A stretch of 64,000 bases of DNA from JADJNY01 sp046349615. GTDB lineage: Bacteria; Planctomycetota; UBA1135; GCA-002686595. Location of the stretch: positions 122,797 through 186,796 of the forward strand of contig JAXMBZ010000011.1 in the NCBI GenBank assembly GCA_046349615.1, given 5' to 3'. Below are positions 26,201 through 34,274 of this stretch, one piece after another; position 1 is the first letter of the stretch; each line of letters starts with the position of its first letter. The notes beneath the pieces were generated by a model that searched no databases, was not told the origin of the DNA, and saw nothing but the letters and a program-made list of their open reading frames with translations. A program made the translations under genes and the position numbers.

Positions 26201-27893
26201 CTCGGCCGTCCGTGGACGACGCGAGGAGCCCCGCGTCGCCGACCGCGACGAAGGACCGAGCCGTGCGCACGATCGCATTCAGCGGCGTCCGCGCGCCGGA
26301 GAGCTCGATGCGCTCGACGCCGCCGTCCGCGGCTCGACGCAGGAGCAGGGCCCCGGCCGTCGCAGGCCCGCGCGAGCCCACCAAGTACCACGCGCCGTCG
26401 TCCGCGAGCGCTCCGCGCACTTCCGCGGGCTTCGTCGACGGCGTGAACGTGAAGGACGTGAGGTCCGTCGTCACGGCGAACCCCGCTTCGTCGTTCACGA
26501 AGAGCCAGGCTCCGTCGCCGTGGAACACGCGCGCGAGGCGCACGTTGCCGAGCTGCGAGAGCGGCCCGCTGCCTGCATCGGCGTTGCGCGACTGCCGCAG
26601 GAAGCCCTTCGGTCCGACGAGCACGACGAGCTCATCCGAGGCGGCGACGTCGACGAAGGGGCACCACTCGCGAGGCGGGCGCACCACCGGGGTCTCGTAA
26701 CCGTGCCCTGGACGCCACGCGTGCGTCTCGCCGTTCGAATGGAGCTCGAGCACGTCGCGCTTCGTGACGCGGCGGATCGGATCTCCCCAGAGTTGGAGCG
26801 TGTGCTCCGGATCGAGCCGCGCGCCGTCGGGCAGCGTCCATCCCGCGAGTTTCAGCTCGACGCGCGTCCCCGACAGTCGCCGTACGCCGGCGGGCGTGTC
26901 GACGTTCGTCCGCGTGTGCACGAGCACGCCGCCGTCGCCCCCGGCGACGATCCACGGACCGACGCGCGCGGCCGTGCGCAATGCCTTTCCGCCGGTCGAG
27001 TGCCACACGAGGAGCTCGTCCCCGTCGGGCAGCACGAGTTCGCCCGCCTGCGTCGTGATCACGCCGTCGTCGAGGCTGGTGACGACGGTCGCGACGTCGA
27101 GCGGATACTGGAACGCCGTGAAACCCATGCCCGTTCGCGCGAGGCGCGCGCCGCTCGCGGGATCGAGCTCGAGGAACAGCGTTTCCTGCAGCGCCGCGCG
27201 CCGCAGGTGTGCCGCGGAATACGGGAGCCACTGATCGGAGAGCGCGCCGGGTTCACCCTCGAGCGCATGCACGAACCCGTCCGCGCCGGCGGTGAGCAGC
27301 ACCAACGCTCCGTTCACGTCGACGAACGCGTCGAGCACGCGCGTGCCGGCGGGCAGCTCGACCGGCTTCCACCCGCTGAAGTCGCGCACATGCACGCGAC
27401 CGTCCTCGGCGAGCGCGACGAAGTTCCCGCCGCCGCTGCGCAATGCTCGCGTGACGAACCGTGCGTTCTCGACGGGCGCGAACCGCTGGGCGTCCTCGGA
27501 GCACTCGTGGAGCCCGTCCTTCGCCGCCGCGACGATGAATCCGCCTCCGACGGCGATCCGATGCGCGGGTGCATCGAGCCCCTCGAGGTGGGTCCACTCG
27601 CGCGCGTCCTGCGAGCGGTACACGCCGCGACTCGTCGCCGCGTAGAGGACGAACTCGGACCCGGCGAGTTGCTCGATCGTCGCGCCGTCGCACGCGATGC
27701 GCTGCTCCGTCGCGTCGCAGGCGAGGGTGTCGACCAGTCCGCCGACGGGAGGAGGCATCCACGCGGGCTCGTCCTCCATCGTCTCGGGCTCGTCGGGCTC
27801 CTGCGCATGGGCAGCGACGAGGAACGAGGAGACGCCGGCGACGACGAGCCACGCGCGGGAGCGGAGCTTCGGGGAGAGGATCGACGTGAGCAT
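23286..27893 (-). CDS. Very large secreted protein: propeller-like N-half plus Sel1/TPR-like repeats
   Basis: 1,535 residues from ATG 27893, which opens a signal peptide ending AAHAQ; the frame is open further upstream only by chance. Residues ~60-650 contain recurring phrases of the BNR/YCF48 propeller type (LYAATSRGVYRSQDAREW, AVGDAGLLASSTDGRAWS, VVALSREGRAYVSEDLATW). From ~700 to ~850 there are Sel1 repeats (AYVHWNGFGVREDDPEG, ALEWMTHAADLGHGAAAEQ, YWWKGHAAGDRASMVNLAKCYAEG). Further Sel1-like units appear near 1255-1320 (FERGAELGDPEMM). The C-terminus (~1330-1535) is unrecognised. Sel1 repeats usually mediate protein-protein contact. Joining them to propeller blades in one exported chain is uncommon. 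It faces the BlaI operon across a 306-base region. Confidence 0.8.
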   Translation of the reverse strand: MLTSILSPKLRSRAWLVVAGVSSFLVAAHAQEPDEPETMEDEPAWMPPPVGGLVDTLACDATEQRIACDGATIEQLAGSEFVLYAATSRGVYRSQDAREWTHLEGLDAPAHRIAVGGGFIVAAAKDGLHECSEDAQRFAPVENARFVTRALRSGGGNFVALAEDGRVHVRDFSGWKPVELPAGTRVLDAFVDVNGALVLLTAGADGFVHALEGEPGALSDQWLPYSAAHLRRAALQETLFLELDPASGARLARTGMGFTAFQYPLDVATVVTSLDDGVITTQAGELVLPDGDELLVWHSTGGKALRTAARVGPWIVAGGDGGVLVHTRTNVDTPAGVRRLSGTRVELKLAGWTLPDGARLDPEHTLQLWGDPIRRVTKRDVLELHSNGETHAWRPGHGYETPVVRPPREWCPFVDVAASDELVVLVGPKGFLRQSRNADAGSGPLSQLGNVRLARVFHGDGAWLFVNDEAGFAVTTDLTSFTFTPSTKPAEVRGALADDGAWYLVGSRGPATAGALLLRRAADGGVERIELSGARTPLNAIVRTARSFVAVGDAGLLASSTDGRAWSARVLDGAPDLVEAAALGAQVVALSREGRAYVSEDLATWRELPGAANVRYRLVATFEDELLACAPEFTLRWRVPVSAWSAQPAIAARELVPTPAPVAVVPAPSAVDATKPATAKDAAVNAADGPHFPALFDLAARKRQAEVQVAAACFDLAYVHWNGFGVREDDPEGTRWFERAIARGWKAPPEGSTPAEQLATWRAIAEQGSIVGKGRVFELLAEVQGAARDENAVRGALQEAAKAGHVPAMFELAVAHQLGSHGIEKDAARALEWMTHAADLGHGAAAEQVASRYWNGIDVARDRARAMTYWWKGHAAGDRASMVNLAKCYAEGEQVATDRVHAAALYLKGAGVVEEGADLARARSRLEEELDRGNVWALAVLAVLERNGHGTRKDPTRALGFGLAAADFGVECVPVATLEGERVHRARALRLAAESHRRVSQAIARDPENERYHTEVLVDYLGAEVRHGLRDTQLPALFAALEAGTATRDALLAAQTEADVVPLPSIAGLWADAQRESARFPKDQPWFLRLAGVTEAPSPVKPAEELWRNALLAAPNAGDAAQRARLATLRAVEAARVLYAKADARDLAGALAWSLLADDVGGRRFTTAILGALAKPEELERADQSYYALDARRLRVLADRAEASRDPKAADAVKAYRAALQLAIDAGHLDSVRLAIQHRVGRRYGSPIAALDSEEMMAKDLFPLFERGAELGDPEMMVFCADALLRGRGTDVDVESGREWLAKAARAGHALASARIANSERRAAERKPIDDACGPLGPEVAALLQRLEGAKKSPLDFADVADIAAAIWADARFDAHEEDLAAELHRESARALRVTTSDGKTFEFHRRADPGLEATLDEVLPREVDDYDDRIYHEAWSARRSVGALVGAKRLGPAGGNVAMGLLVVDVMEGVREARGLGGERFSMVFDRLRSAHDAARAELQSEFRALLRGAIERVEKGGFTVPAEHARASWLVAP

Positions 27894-28199
27894 GCGTGGA
27901 TCGATGGATCGGCCGTTGCGCTGGAATGCCGGAGAAGAGAGGGCGCGTGAGCCCCCAAGCGCCCCAGCCCAGGGACGCCCCCGAGCTCCGGTCGCCGCAG
28001 ACCCGTCCTCGTTCGAGGGGGGACCCCGTCGCGCTGCGCGAGAGCATCGCCGCTGTAAAAGCGAGCGCAACCGGGCAACTCGCGCTAGCGCATCTACTAC
28101 TCGGGTAGTAATACTGGCCCTCGGAGACGGGGAGCGGAGCGCGCGCGCGGTCCGCCCGCGGGTCCGGTCCGGCGCGGGAGCATCCCGCGGAGGTGATCG
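27894..28199. other. 306-base divergent regulatory region
   Basis: Separates the propeller/Sel1 gene (leftward) from blaI (rightward). It contains the dyad at 28095-28110, an AT-richer patch (28050-28062, 28093-28115) against a GC-rich background, and a GGAGG ribosome site for blaI at 28189-28193. No gene is seen. Confidence 0.6.
28095..28110. promoter_or_regulatory. BlaI/MecI-type operator dyad
   Basis: A perfect inverted repeat, TACTAC-TCGG-GTAGTA, lies ~90 bases before a gene for a BlaI-family repressor. BlaI/MecI operators in other bacteria are dyads of this type (TACTAC/GTAGTA arms with a short spacer). TAATACT directly after it could be a -10 element, in which case repressor binding would block RNA polymerase. 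It is the only such site noticed in the region, and it could also influence the divergent gene at 27893. Confidence 0.7.
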
Positions 28200-28595
28200 A
28201 TGGGAGACAAGCACATCCTGGGCGACCTGCAGCACGCGATCATGCGCGTGCTCTGGCGCGAGGGCGAGGCGACGGTGGCGCGCGTTCAAGAGGCGCTCGA
28301 AGGCGACCGCGACCGCGCGCTCACCACGATCGCGACGATGCTCGTGAAGATGGAGAAGAAGGGCGTCGTCGCCCATCGCTCCGAAGGGCGCCAGTTCGTC
28401 TACCGCGCGCTCGTCAGCGAGGCGGACGTGCAGCGCTCGATGGTCGGCGAGCTGACGGACCTCCTCTTCGGCGGCGACGTCACGGCGCTCGTCAGCCACC
28501 TGCTGACGGAGCAGGAGGTCGACGACGCCGAGCTCAAGCGGCTCAAGGCTTTGATCGCGGAGCACAAGACGAAGGAGCGCCGCCGTGGCCGCTGA
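28200..28595 (+). CDS. BlaI/MecI/CopY-family transcriptional repressor
   Basis: 131 residues. The opening LGDLQHAIMRVLWREGEATVARVQEAL and the following ALTTIATMLVKMEKKGVVAHRSEGRQFVYRALVSE form the winged-helix domain of this family, with a dimerising C-terminus. GGAGG lies six bases before the ATG. Family members repress their own operon through a TACTAC-type dyad and are inactivated when a BlaR1-like membrane protease cuts them. Both elements are present: the dyad at 28095-28110, and an M56 protease gene that overlaps this one by 11 bases. A helix-linker Asn-Phe cleavage site as in staphylococcal BlaI is not obvious here. Confidence 0.92.
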   Translation: MGDKHILGDLQHAIMRVLWREGEATVARVQEALEGDRDRALTTIATMLVKMEKKGVVAHRSEGRQFVYRALVSEADVQRSMVGELTDLLFGGDVTALVSHLLTEQEVDDAELKRLKALIAEHKTKERRRGR

Positions 28596-30300
28596 GCACC
28601 TCGATGCCGCGCTCCTCGCGTGGCTCTCGACGTACTTCGTCCACTCCACGCTGCTCTTGGCCGCGGCGTGGATCCTCGCGCGCGTCGTCGCGCGTTCGCG
28701 GCGCTTCACCGACTCGGGACCGGCGATTCGCGAGAGCCTCTGGCGCGTCGCGCTCCTCGCTCCGCTCGCGACGGCGACGCTGCAGCGCGGCCTCGGCGTC
28801 GACGGACCGGCTTCGCTGTGGGCGATCGAAACGCGCGCCGCAGCCACGACGCAGACGCTCGACGAGCCGAACGCGCCCGCCGATTCCGGCGCGAGCGAAA
28901 AGGAGTTCGTTGCCGCCCCGCAGACCGGACTCACTGCCGAGCGTCACTCCGCGACGAGCCCGACGAACACGGACGCCGTCCCTTCCGTGCGCCGCATTCC
29001 GATCGTCCCCGTCGTGTTCCCGACCGCGGTCGTGTTCGTTCCGCGCGAGACGGCGAGCCACTCCTTCGCCCGTTCGAACGGTGCGAACGAATCCCCGACT
29101 GCGACGCTCCTGTCCGCGGCAGCGTCCGAGCCCGACGATGTCGAGCCCGCACCCGCTGACGAGCGCTCGTTCCTCGCGTCGATTTCGTGGTCGCGCGCGC
29201 TCCTCACGCTTTGGCTCCTCGGCATCGCCGCCGGCGCCGCGTCGTGGCTGCGCGAATGGCGCGGGCTCCGACGCCGGCTCGAACACCGCGTCGTCCTCGA
29301 CCGCGGCCGCGTCCACGACGCGTTCGCGCGCCTGTGCGAGCGGACGAACACGAGCGGCGTGGAGCTGACGTGCGCGCCCGCGCTCTGCGCGCCGATCACG
29401 CTCGGCCTCGTGCGGGCCGAGATCGCGATCCCGCCGCGAGCGACGACGCAGCTCTCGCCCGACGAACTCGACGCGCTCTTCGCGCACGAACTAGCGCACG
29501 TGCGGCGCGGCGATCCGTTGTGGCTCGTGCTCTATCGCGCCCTCGAGGTCGTCTTCTTCTTCCAGCCGCTCAACCGCATCGCGCGCGTGCGCCTCGTCGA
29601 CGAGGCGGAGCTGCTCGCCGACGATTGGGCCGCGACGCAGCTCGAATCGCGCGTCTCGCTCGCGAGCTGCCTCACCGAGATCGCCGGCTGGATCGTGCAC
29701 GAAAGGCGGCTCCTGCCCGCGCCGGCGATGGCCGCGCGCGGCACGCGCCTCTCGGTGCGCGTCCACCGGCTCCTCGACGAAGGACACCATCCCGAAAACG
29801 CGCGACGCCCGAGTGGTCTCCTGCTCCTGGCCGGGTCGGCGGTCGCGGGCGTCGCGCTCTTCGGCCCCGGCGTCGCGGCGACGCGCATCGTCGAGGATGA
29901 GCTCGCGCCGCGGACGGACGACGCGTGGGAGACGAGCACCCGCTCCCCGTTCGACGCGCCCGCGGAACCGTCGAAGGCGACGGCGCTCGACGACGGAACA
30001 CCGAGCGTCGGCCCTGCGGAGGCCTCGCCCTCCGTGGATTCGACGGGCGCGGAAGCGATTTCGTCGAAGGCGGAGCTCGGGAACGCCTCCCCCACGACCA
30101 CGGAGCCCGCGCGCGCGCTCGCCGACCTCGCGAGCGAGATCGACGCGCTCCGCCGCGCCGCGGAGGAGCGTGAGCTCACGCCCGAGCTCGCCGCCGAGCT
30201 CGCCGAACTCGTGGACGCGTACGACGCGCTCGCGAACGAGATGCAGGCGCTCGAAGCGCTCTTGGAGCGCCTCGACGCGACACCGAACCCGGCCCGTTGA
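28585..30300 (+). CDS. BlaR1/MecR1-like M56 membrane metalloprotease without penicillin-sensor domain
   Basis: 571 residues. The start is GTG at 28585, inside the end of blaI, with AAGGAG eight bases before it. TM helices lie at ~residues 10-32, 50-62 and ~205-225; a long polar loop sits between the second and third. The zinc motif HELAH is at 301-305 (LFAHELAHVRRGD), followed by the downstream acidic ligand region (DEAELLADDWAA). One more helix (LLLLAGSAVAGVALFGPGVAA, ~410-430) leads to an exported tail of ~140 residues ending in heptad-like helices (DLASEIDALRRAAEE). Classical BlaR1 has a beta-lactam-binding sensor there; none is present, so the signal sensed must differ. Confidence 0.88.
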   Translation: MAAEHLDAALLAWLSTYFVHSTLLLAAAWILARVVARSRRFTDSGPAIRESLWRVALLAPLATATLQRGLGVDGPASLWAIETRAAATTQTLDEPNAPADSGASEKEFVAAPQTGLTAERHSATSPTNTDAVPSVRRIPIVPVVFPTAVVFVPRETASHSFARSNGANESPTATLLSAAASEPDDVEPAPADERSFLASISWSRALLTLWLLGIAAGAASWLREWRGLRRRLEHRVVLDRGRVHDAFARLCERTNTSGVELTCAPALCAPITLGLVRAEIAIPPRATTQLSPDELDALFAHELAHVRRGDPLWLVLYRALEVVFFFQPLNRIARVRLVDEAELLADDWAATQLESRVSLASCLTEIAGWIVHERRLLPAPAMAARGTRLSVRVHRLLDEGHHPENARRPSGLLLLAGSAVAGVALFGPGVAATRIVEDELAPRTDDAWETSTRSPFDAPAEPSKATALDDGTPSVGPAEASPSVDSTGAEAISSKAELGNASPTTTEPARALADLASEIDALRRAAEERELTPELAAELAELVDAYDALANEMQALEALLERLDATPNPAR

Positions 30301-30343
30301 CCCTCGAAGCAAGTACCCGACTCAGGCAGGCAAGGAAGGATCC

Positions 30344-32422
30344 ATGAAGTCCACGATGCTCGGTTTCCTCTTCACGCTCGGCATCGCGTCCGCGGTCTCC
30401 GCGGCGCCGTGCGATCACAAGCACCCGGGTTGCACGCACGTCGCCGCGCAGGGCGGCACGCTCGCGAGCACGACGACGAAGGCTGCCGACGGCAAGACGC
30501 TCGTCGTGACGTCGAACGGCGGACGGAACGTCGTCACGCTCGCGCCGGCGGATGCGAGCGTCGTCGTGGTCCGCGACGCGGACGGCTCCGGGCGCTGCGT
30601 CGCGATCGCAAGCACCTCGTCGGCTCCGCGCGGGTCGTCCGGCGGGTGCAGCGCGGTCGCGTCGACGTGCTCGGGCGAAGCTGCGGTGTCCGTGTCGTCG
30701 AGCGCGCAGAGCTCGAGCGCGTGCAGCAGCGGCTCGAGCGCGTGCACCAGCGGCGCGAGCGCGTGCGGCAGCGCGTCGTCGGACGGCGCGCACACGGCGG
30801 CTGCGCCGAGCGCCCCGACGACGACGCGCCCGGCGCGTCCCGCGCGCGCGCCCCGTCCGATGCGCGTCGCTCCGATCGCTCCCGCGCATCCCGTCGCCCC
30901 GATCGCGCCGCTCCAGCCGGCTCCCGCCGCGCCGGGGTTGAGCGCGCTCCCGCCGGGCGAGCCGAGCCTCGCGTTCGGCGTGCAGTCGGGCGCGCAGGTT
31001 CCCGTGAACCTCGCGCAGGGCTCGGCCACGCCGGCCCCCGAGTCGCCCGAGCGCGTGCGCGGTCTCCTCGCGCGCGTGCGCTCGACTCCGAACGCGCGAC
31101 CGAGCATGCCGTCGGACTGCGCGCCCGCTCCGAAGGCGGCCGCGGGTTCCGCCGACGCGCCGTGCACGGGCGGAGCTCCGACTCCTTCGTGCCCGAACGC
31201 ATCCATCGACGCCGCGCCGGCGCAGATCGGCGACGACGAGACGATCGAGGAGCCGTCGATGGACGGCGAGGTCGCGATCGCCTTCCCCGGCTTCGAAGGA
31301 CTCGACGCGTTCGATTCCCTCGATTCGATGGACATGCCGGACGCGCTCGACGAGCTGGAGAGTCTCGACGGTCCGGACTTCCCCGAGGAGGTGCGGGAGG
31401 AGCTCGAGCGCGCGCGCGCCGAGGCCGAGGAAGCGCTGCGCGATGCGCAGGAGGAAGCACGCGCGCAGCAGGAAGAGGCTCGCTCGGAACAGCGCGAGCA
31501 GGCGTCCGAGTGGGCCGAGCGCGCGCGCGAGTGGAAGCAACGCGCCGAGGAGGCCGCGCGTGAAGCGCAGGCCCACGCGCGCGAGGTGCAGGACGCCGCG
31601 CGCACGTACCAGAAGGAGCACGCGGAGCAGTGGCGCGCGCGCGCCGAGGCCCTCCAGGAGCGCGTGCGCTCTCAGATGGACGGGATCCGCGAGCGCAGCC
31701 GCGCTCTGCTCGAGCGCGCTCGCGCGCAGCAGGACGAAGCTCGCGCGCGCGTCGCCGAAGTGCGCCCGAACGGCGAGGCGCGGACCGATCGCGTGAAGGT
31801 GCGCCGCCCCGCGCGGACCCAGGAAGCGCCGCGCGCGAGCTCGCCGCTCGAGGAGCGGATCGCGCACCTCGAAGGGCTGCTCCGCGCGCGCCAGCCCGGC
31901 GCCGTCGACGGCGACGCGTCGCGCTCGCTCGAAGAGCGCGTCGCGCACCTCGAGGAGTTGCTCGGCGGCCGAGCTCCCGAAGCGGCCGCGCCGCGCGACG
32001 AAGCGCAGCCGCTCCGCGCGCGGATCCACGTCGACGGCAGCGCGCCCCGCGTGCTGCAGGTGCCCGGCCCGCTCGGCGCGGACGGCCTGCCGACCTTCCG
32101 GTGGATGACCGCGCGGGACGGTGTGAACACGTTCCGTTGGAAGGCTCCGCAGGGCGGCGCGCGCGTGCTCGATCTCGGGAACGGCAACCCGTTCCAGTGG
32201 AAGATCGTCGACGGCGACGGGACGCCCCTCGAGGGCTTCACTCCGGAGGCGGTCGAGCCGCCGTCCGAACCTGCGAAGACCACCGACGACGCTCGCGCGG
32301 ATCGCGCCGAGCTCCGCGCGCAGGTCGAGGAGCGCATGCAGGAGCTCCGAAAGCAGATGGACGAGCTCCGCGCGCGGATGCAGTCGCTGCGCGGCGAGCT
32401 CGAGCAACGCCCGCGCCGGTGA
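30344..32422 (+). CDS. Secreted Cys-rich, coiled-coil protein of the BlaI operon, unknown function
   Basis: 692 residues; AAGGAAGGA precedes the ATG, 43 bases after the M56 gene. Visible parts in order: signal peptide (~1-21); CDHKHPGC near the mature N-terminus; a Ser/Cys tract with spaced SSAC/SGASAC units (~105-145); a Pro/Ala/Arg-rich stretch; an acidic patch (FDSLDSMDMPDALDELESLD); a charged helix of ~130 residues probably forming a coiled coil (~345-475); two copies of a leucine-zipper-like unit (LEERIAHLEGLL, LEERVAHLEELL); three short FRW/FQW-K motifs (~585-630); and a final coiled coil. No enzyme fold is seen. Operon position suggests that it transmits or buffers an envelope signal to the M56 protease. 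Confidence 0.75.
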   Translation: MKSTMLGFLFTLGIASAVSAAPCDHKHPGCTHVAAQGGTLASTTTKAADGKTLVVTSNGGRNVVTLAPADASVVVVRDADGSGRCVAIASTSSAPRGSSGGCSAVASTCSGEAAVSVSSSAQSSSACSSGSSACTSGASACGSASSDGAHTAAAPSAPTTTRPARPARAPRPMRVAPIAPAHPVAPIAPLQPAPAAPGLSALPPGEPSLAFGVQSGAQVPVNLAQGSATPAPESPERVRGLLARVRSTPNARPSMPSDCAPAPKAAAGSADAPCTGGAPTPSCPNASIDAAPAQIGDDETIEEPSMDGEVAIAFPGFEGLDAFDSLDSMDMPDALDELESLDGPDFPEEVREELERARAEAEEALRDAQEEARAQQEEARSEQREQASEWAERAREWKQRAEEAAREAQAHAREVQDAARTYQKEHAEQWRARAEALQERVRSQMDGIRERSRALLERARAQQDEARARVAEVRPNGEARTDRVKVRRPARTQEAPRASSPLEERIAHLEGLLRARQPGAVDGDASRSLEERVAHLEELLGGRAPEAAAPRDEAQPLRARIHVDGSAPRVLQVPGPLGADGLPTFRWMTARDGVNTFRWKAPQGGARVLDLGNGNPFQWKIVDGDGTPLEGFTPEAVEPPSEPAKTTDDARADRAELRAQVEERMQELRKQMDELRARMQSLRGELEQRPRR

Positions 32423-32465
32423 CGCCGACGCGCTCGGACGCGGGCCGCGCGGCTCGCGCTCGAAC

Positions 32466-32498
32466 CTCCGCCCCGGCACGCCCGGGGCGGAGTCGTTT
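32466..32498 (+). terminator. Strong rho-independent terminator of the BlaI operon
   Basis: CTCCGCCCCGG (32466-32476) pairs perfectly with CCGGGGCGGAG (32482-32492) around the loop CACGC, followed by TCGTTT. It sits 44 bases after the stop of the coiled-coil gene and before the lipoprotein-sigma operon, so the two groups are separate transcripts. Confidence 0.8.
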
Positions 32499-32595
32499 CC
32501 GCGGAACGCGTCGAGGGCGCGAATTTCCCCCGGATCGTCGTCCCCCGTTCGCCCGTTCACGCTCGTCTCGTCCTCGAACCCCGACCGAGGACCCC

Positions 32596-33726
32596 ATGCG
32601 CCCCACTCCGATCGTCGCGCTCGCGTTCGCCCTCCTCCTCCCCGCGTGCCTCGAGACCGAGGAGCGCGTCACCGTGAACGCGGACGGCTCGCTGCACGTC
32701 GAGCTCCGCGCCGAGGGCGACTTCCTGGACCTCGCCGACGGCTACCCGCTCCCGCTCGCAGGCGCGTGGCGCGCGCAGGACGACACGACGCGCGATTGGA
32801 TCGCGCGCGTCGGCGCGGACACCGGCGGCGCACGCACGCGCGAGAACGCGAAGGCGCTCTTCGATCGCAACGACGTGCTCACGCGGAACGGCAAGACGAC
32901 GCTCGTCGTCGCGGCGGACTTCGCGAGCGCGGAGGAGCTCCCCGCCGGGTACGCGCCCGCGTCGGAGCCGTACGCGGACGCGTACCTGCAACGCTCGACG
33001 CACGTCTCGATCGATGCGAAGCACGGGCGGCGCGTCTACGTCTTCGAGCGCGAGCTCGCGCCGCGCACGTTCGCGCGCTTCGATGCGTGGTCGCGCATGC
33101 GACTCGAGCTCGACGAGACGATCGTCGACGCGGTGGAGCACGACCACGCATCGCAACTCGACGACGCGCAGCGGAACACGCTCGCCCTGAGCGCGGAGCG
33201 CCATCTTCGCGAGGCCGCCGTCGCGGTCGCGGAGGACGCGCTCGGCTCGCTGTGGACCGAGGGCGACGCCTCGCTCTCCGTCGCGGGCCGCGAGCGCTGC
33301 GTCGAGGCGCTGCGGAGCTCCGTGGCCGAGGTCCTCCGACGCGAACGGCTGAACGAGCTCGTCCTCGCGCTCCTGCACCGCGTCGAACCGAAGATCGGCG
33401 ACGACGAGGCCGCGGCGCGGTTCACGGCGATGGAGCAGAGCGTGCGCGCGGCGCTGCGCTCGACGCTCGCGCGCGAGCTCGACCGAGAGGAGCTCGCGCC
33501 CGCCGCGCGCAACGCGGTGCTCGGACAGCTCGAATGGTCGTTCACGGCCGCGGACCAGACGAACGACCTCGGCGACGAGGCCCTTGCGCTGCGCGTGCGG
33601 ATGCCCGGCGCGATCGTCGCGGGGAACCACGCGCGCGTCGAGGACGGTTGCGCCGTGTTCGAGCTCGCCGGGCGCGACCTCCGCGACCGCGGGGTTCGGC
33701 TCCGCGTCGTCTCCGTGGTCGAATGA
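32596..33726 (+). CDS. Lipoprotein upstream of an ECF sigma factor, unknown function
   Basis: 376 residues. The ATG at 32596 has GAGG upstream and opens a lipoprotein signal with lipobox LLPAC (Cys18). After it comes LETEERVTVNADGSLHVELRAEG, a beta-strand-rich start, then an alpha-helical middle of ~150 residues rich in Arg, Glu and Ala, and a final strand-rich part. No named family is recognised. Its stop overlaps the sigma-factor start (ATGA), and the sigma gene in turn overlaps the anti-sigma gene. Tight coupling to a sigma/anti-sigma pair suggests that the lipoprotein is the outside component of the same signal route, though this is inferred only from gene order. Confidence 0.75.
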   Translation: MRPTPIVALAFALLLPACLETEERVTVNADGSLHVELRAEGDFLDLADGYPLPLAGAWRAQDDTTRDWIARVGADTGGARTRENAKALFDRNDVLTRNGKTTLVVAADFASAEELPAGYAPASEPYADAYLQRSTHVSIDAKHGRRVYVFERELAPRTFARFDAWSRMRLELDETIVDAVEHDHASQLDDAQRNTLALSAERHLREAAVAVAEDALGSLWTEGDASLSVAGRERCVEALRSSVAEVLRRERLNELVLALLHRVEPKIGDDEAAARFTAMEQSVRAALRSTLARELDREELAPAARNAVLGQLEWSFTAADQTNDLGDEALALRVRMPGAIVAGNHARVEDGCAVFELAGRDLRDRGVRLRVVSVVE

Positions 33727-34274
33727 CGCCGATGGCGAGCTCCGCGGACACGCCCGCGTTCGATGCGCTCGTCGCCGCCCACCGCGGCGACGTGCTGCGC
33801 GTCTGTCGCGCGATCGTGCGCGAGGAGCACGCGGCGAACGACGCGGCGCAGGAGACGTTCTTGCGCCTGTGGCGCGCGCGGCGCGACGCCGAGGCCCCGC
33901 GCGACGCGGAGCCGTGGCTGAAGCGCGTCGCCGTGCGCGTCGCGCTCGACCACGCGCGGGCGCGCGCGGCGCGCGAACGACTCGGGCGGACGACGGAGGA
34001 CTCCGGGCTCGAGTCCGTCCCCGCGCACGGCGAGGAGCCGCTCGACGCGCTCGCGCGTGCGGAGCTCGGAGCCCGCTTCGCGCGCGCGCTCGACGAGCTC
34101 CCGGACGGCCAGCGCGCGGTGTTCCAGCTCGTGCACGACGGCGGGCTCGGCCTCGCCGAGGTCGCGGACCTGCTCGAGGTCTCGCGCGAGACGGTCAAGA
34201 CCCAGTTCGCGCGCGCGGTGCTCCGCCTCCAAGCGGCGCTGCGCGCGGACGCCCACGACGAGGATCGACGATGA
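33723..34274 (+). CDS. ECF-type RNA polymerase sigma factor
   Basis: 183 residues. Region 2 is at ~13-80 (FDALVAAHRGDVLRVCRAIV, then AANDAAQETFLRLWRARRD), and region 4 is near the end (LPDGQRAVFQLVHDGGLGLA, then EVADLLEVSRETVKTQFARA), where the helix-turn-helix reads the -35 element. A loop with no sigma-1/sigma-3 joins them, the ECF pattern. The ATG at 33723 overlaps the lipoprotein stop; a second in-frame ATG lies nine bases on. The downstream gene encodes a zinc-finger anti-sigma factor. Its targets cannot be read from this window; no candidate promoter was found before 32596. Confidence 0.92.
   Translation: MTPMASSADTPAFDALVAAHRGDVLRVCRAIVREEHAANDAAQETFLRLWRARRDAEAPRDAEPWLKRVAVRVALDHARARAARERLGRTTEDSGLESVPAHGEEPLDALARAELGARFARALDELPDGQRAVFQLVHDGGLGLAEVADLLEVSRETVKTQFARAVLRLQAALRADAHDEDRR

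Noticed and set aside
23739..27950. 1,403-codon plus-strand frame across the propeller/Sel1 gene
   Set aside because: It lies entirely antisense to a gene with signal peptide, propeller and Sel1 motifs; the composition (Arg/Glu/Ala-rich) is typical of GC-rich antisense frames.
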